Part shown: positions 13,315 through 14,703 of the stretch, one piece after another
Numbering within the stretch: position 1 is the stretch's first letter
How the letters are laid out: every line of letters starts with the position of its first letter
DNA from: Helicobacteraceae bacterium
GTDB lineage: Bacteria; Campylobacterota; Campylobacteria; Campylobacterales; Sulfurimonadaceae
Length of the DNA stretch: 14,703 nucleotides
Assembly (NCBI GenBank): GCA_027083665.1
Contig: JALWNV010000185.1
Coordinates: forward strand, 1 to 14,703
Reading direction: 5' to 3'
Position numbers and translations under genes: made by a program
The notes under the pieces: generated by a model
Database searches by the model: none
Told to the model about the DNA's origin: nothing
The model's input: the letters and a program-made list of their open reading frames with translations, nothing else

Positions 13315-14703
13315 ACGGCGGCTTCCTCGTGGTCGGTTTCGAATGCGAAAACGATTTCCTGCACGAAGTCAACCGTCACACGCCCCCCGTTTCTGAGCCG
13401 TCCGAAAAGCATTTCATTCGTCAGGGGATCTTTGATCTTTTCCTGAATGATACGCGCCAACGGTCGTGCCCCCATCGCCTTGTCGTAGCCCATCTCCGCC
13501 AGATAGCCCCGGGCCCGTTCGGTCAGGACAACCGAAATCGCCTTGGATGCAAGCTGTTCGTTGAGCTCCGCGATAAATTTCCCGACAATACCTTCGACAA
13601 TCTCGCGCTCGAGCGGCGCAAACTCGATCACCGCATCGAGGCGATTTCGGAACTCCGGCGTAAAGAACGATTTAAGCGCCTCGCCGCGCGAAAGGCTGCT
13701 GTCGGCATTGAAACCCATGACACTGCGCTCGGTCGCCCCCACGTTGGACGTCATAATCAAGATCACATTTTTGAAATTCGCCTTGTAGCCGTTGTTGTCC
13801 GTCAATGTCGCACTGTCCATCACCTGAAGCAGGATATTGACCAGGTCCGGATGGGCCTTCTCAATTTCGTCAAGCAGCAGCACCGTATAGGGGTGTTTGC
13901 GGATCGCCTCGGTAAGCAGACCGCCCTGCTCGTACCCCACATAGCCCGGAGGCGCACCGACCAGACGCGAAAGCGCATGTTTTTCCATATATTCGCTCAT
14001 ATCGAAACGTTCAAAATGCACTCCCATCGTCTCCGCCAACGCCCGGGCCAGCTCGGTCTTGCCCACGCCTGTCGGCCCGGCAAACAGAAACGATGCGATC
14101 GGCCGCTCTTGCGGATTGAGCCCCGCACGGCTTCGCTTGATCGCCAGGGCCACCTTTTCGACGGCGGCATCCTGTCCGATCACTCTGGCACGCAGATCCG
14201 ACTCGAGATGTTCGAGCCTTGCGGTATCGTCTTCGCTGATCCGCGATGTCGGCACGCCCGTCATCTTCGAAATCACCTGCTCGATATCGAGTGACTCGAC
14301 CACGTTTCTGTCATGTTTTTTAAGATGAAACGACGCGCCAGCCTCGTCGATCAGATCAATTGCCACATCGGGCAGGAAGCGCTCCGAGATGTATTTCTTC
14401 GACAGTGCCACCGCACTCTCGAGCGCTTCATCCTCGTAGGTGAGCTTATGATGTTCCTCATACTTCCGGCGCAGCCCCTTGAGAATCTCCACGCTCTCTT
14501 GCTGCGAGGGTTCGTCGATGTCGATTTTCGCGAACCGCCGGCTGAGCGCACGGTCTTTTTCAAAGACGTTCCGATACTCCGCGTACGTCGTCGCACCCAT
14601 GCATTTCATCGCCCCCGACGCCAACGCCGGCTTGAGCTGATTGGAGGCGTCCATACTTCCGCCGTTGACCGCGCCCGCGCCCACAAGCGTATGGATCTCG
14701 TCG
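13311..14703 (-). CDS. clpA: ATP-dependent Clp protease ATP-binding subunit ClpA, C-terminal part (truncated by window edge)
   Basis: AAA+ unfoldase that feeds substrates, including N-degron proteins passed on by ClpS, into ClpP. The 463 visible residues begin in the first AAA module at its Walker B region (DEIHTLVGAGA). FEKDRALSRRF with the arginine finger follows. The second module is complete: Walker A GPTGVGKT (fragment residues 209-216), RFDMSEYMEKH, GAPPGYVGYEQGG, Walker B LLLDEIEKAHPD (275-286), MTSNVG, FRNRLD (351-356) and GARPLAR sensor 2 (411-417). MGF at 329-331 fits the IGF/IGL-type loop that docks on ClpP. No long coiled-coil middle domain is seen, which favours ClpA over ClpB. 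The N-domain and first Walker A lie outside the window. The stop overlaps the aat start. Confidence 0.95.
   Translation of the reverse strand, partial: DEIHTLVGAGAVNGGSMDASNQLKPALASGAMKCMGATTYAEYRNVFEKDRALSRRFAKIDIDEPSQQESVEILKGLRRKYEEHHKLTYEDEALESAVALSKKYISERFLPDVAIDLIDEAGASFHLKKHDRNVVESLDIEQVISKMTGVPTSRISEDDTARLEHLESDLRARVIGQDAAVEKVALAIKRSRAGLNPQERPIASFLFAGPTGVGKTELARALAETMGVHFERFDMSEYMEKHALSRLVGAPPGYVGYEQGGLLTEAIRKHPYTVLLLDEIEKAHPDLVNILLQVMDSATLTDNNGYKANFKNVILIMTSNVGATERSVMGFNADSSLSRGEALKSFFTPEFRNRLDAVIEFAPLEREIVEGIVGKFIAELNEQLASKAISVVLTERARGYLAEMGYDKAMGARPLARIIQEKIKDPLTNEMLFGRLRNGGRVTVDFVQEIVFAFETDHEEAAV

Overview
The window looks like a chromosomal segment of a Campylobacterota (epsilonproteobacterial) bacterium with a GC content in the mid-50s by eye. 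Protein sequences and, above all, gene order point there: rplY-pth-lptG-lysA-HAD-pheA-hisC-[X]-dxs matches, from memory, the Campylobacter jejuni order, in which the X slot holds fliF-fliG-fliH. The high GC, a pilus-retraction ATPase and the collapsed flagellar locus suggest a non-motile Sulfurovum/Nitratifractor-like lineage; that placement is inference. All genes lie on the minus strand, so transcription runs from high to low coordinates. Coding density is very high and no gene-free stretch exceeds about 90 bases. No RNA genes, insertion sequences, CRISPR arrays or attachment sites were seen.

In transcription order: (1) 14703-12652, clpA (5' end outside the window) overlapping aat. Both belong to the N-degron pathway: Aat tags proteins with Leu/Phe and ClpAP degrades them. 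(2) 12606-10227, a small exported DUF3015 protein with its own promoter, a 5'-leader palindrome and a strong intrinsic terminator, followed by an exported DUF4105 (Lnb N-terminal-domain) protein with a beta-rich C-terminal half. (3) 10190-7909, tal (transaldolase) with a leader hairpin, tightly coupled to a PilT/PilU-family ATPase. (4) 7913-1, a long tightly packed run from tandem promoters: rplY, pth, lptG, lysA, a HAD-family protein, pheA and hisC, then an unusual membrane protein and the start of dxs (cut by the window edge).

The most interesting gene is the 292-residue ORF at 531-1409. It sits where relatives carry fliF-fliG-fliH. It reads as a compact FliF-FliG chimera: a FliF-like N-terminal membrane helix and first ring-building motif, a second membrane helix with almost no periplasmic linker, then a cytoplasmic helical part with the FliG middle-domain EHPQ signature. 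The FliF S-ring and collar, the FliF C-tail, the FliG N-domain and the FliG torque helix are not evident. The frame is intact and sits inside a conserved housekeeping operon, so it may be a retained, repurposed flagellar core rather than a decaying pseudogene.

Other points: three TTG start codons (lysA, pth, aat); key-residue changes in PheA and the HAD protein; near-absence of TTA/CTA/TCA codons, which creates long spurious antisense reading frames; and a DUF3015-terminator-DUF4105 arrangement that may be a functional envelope module.
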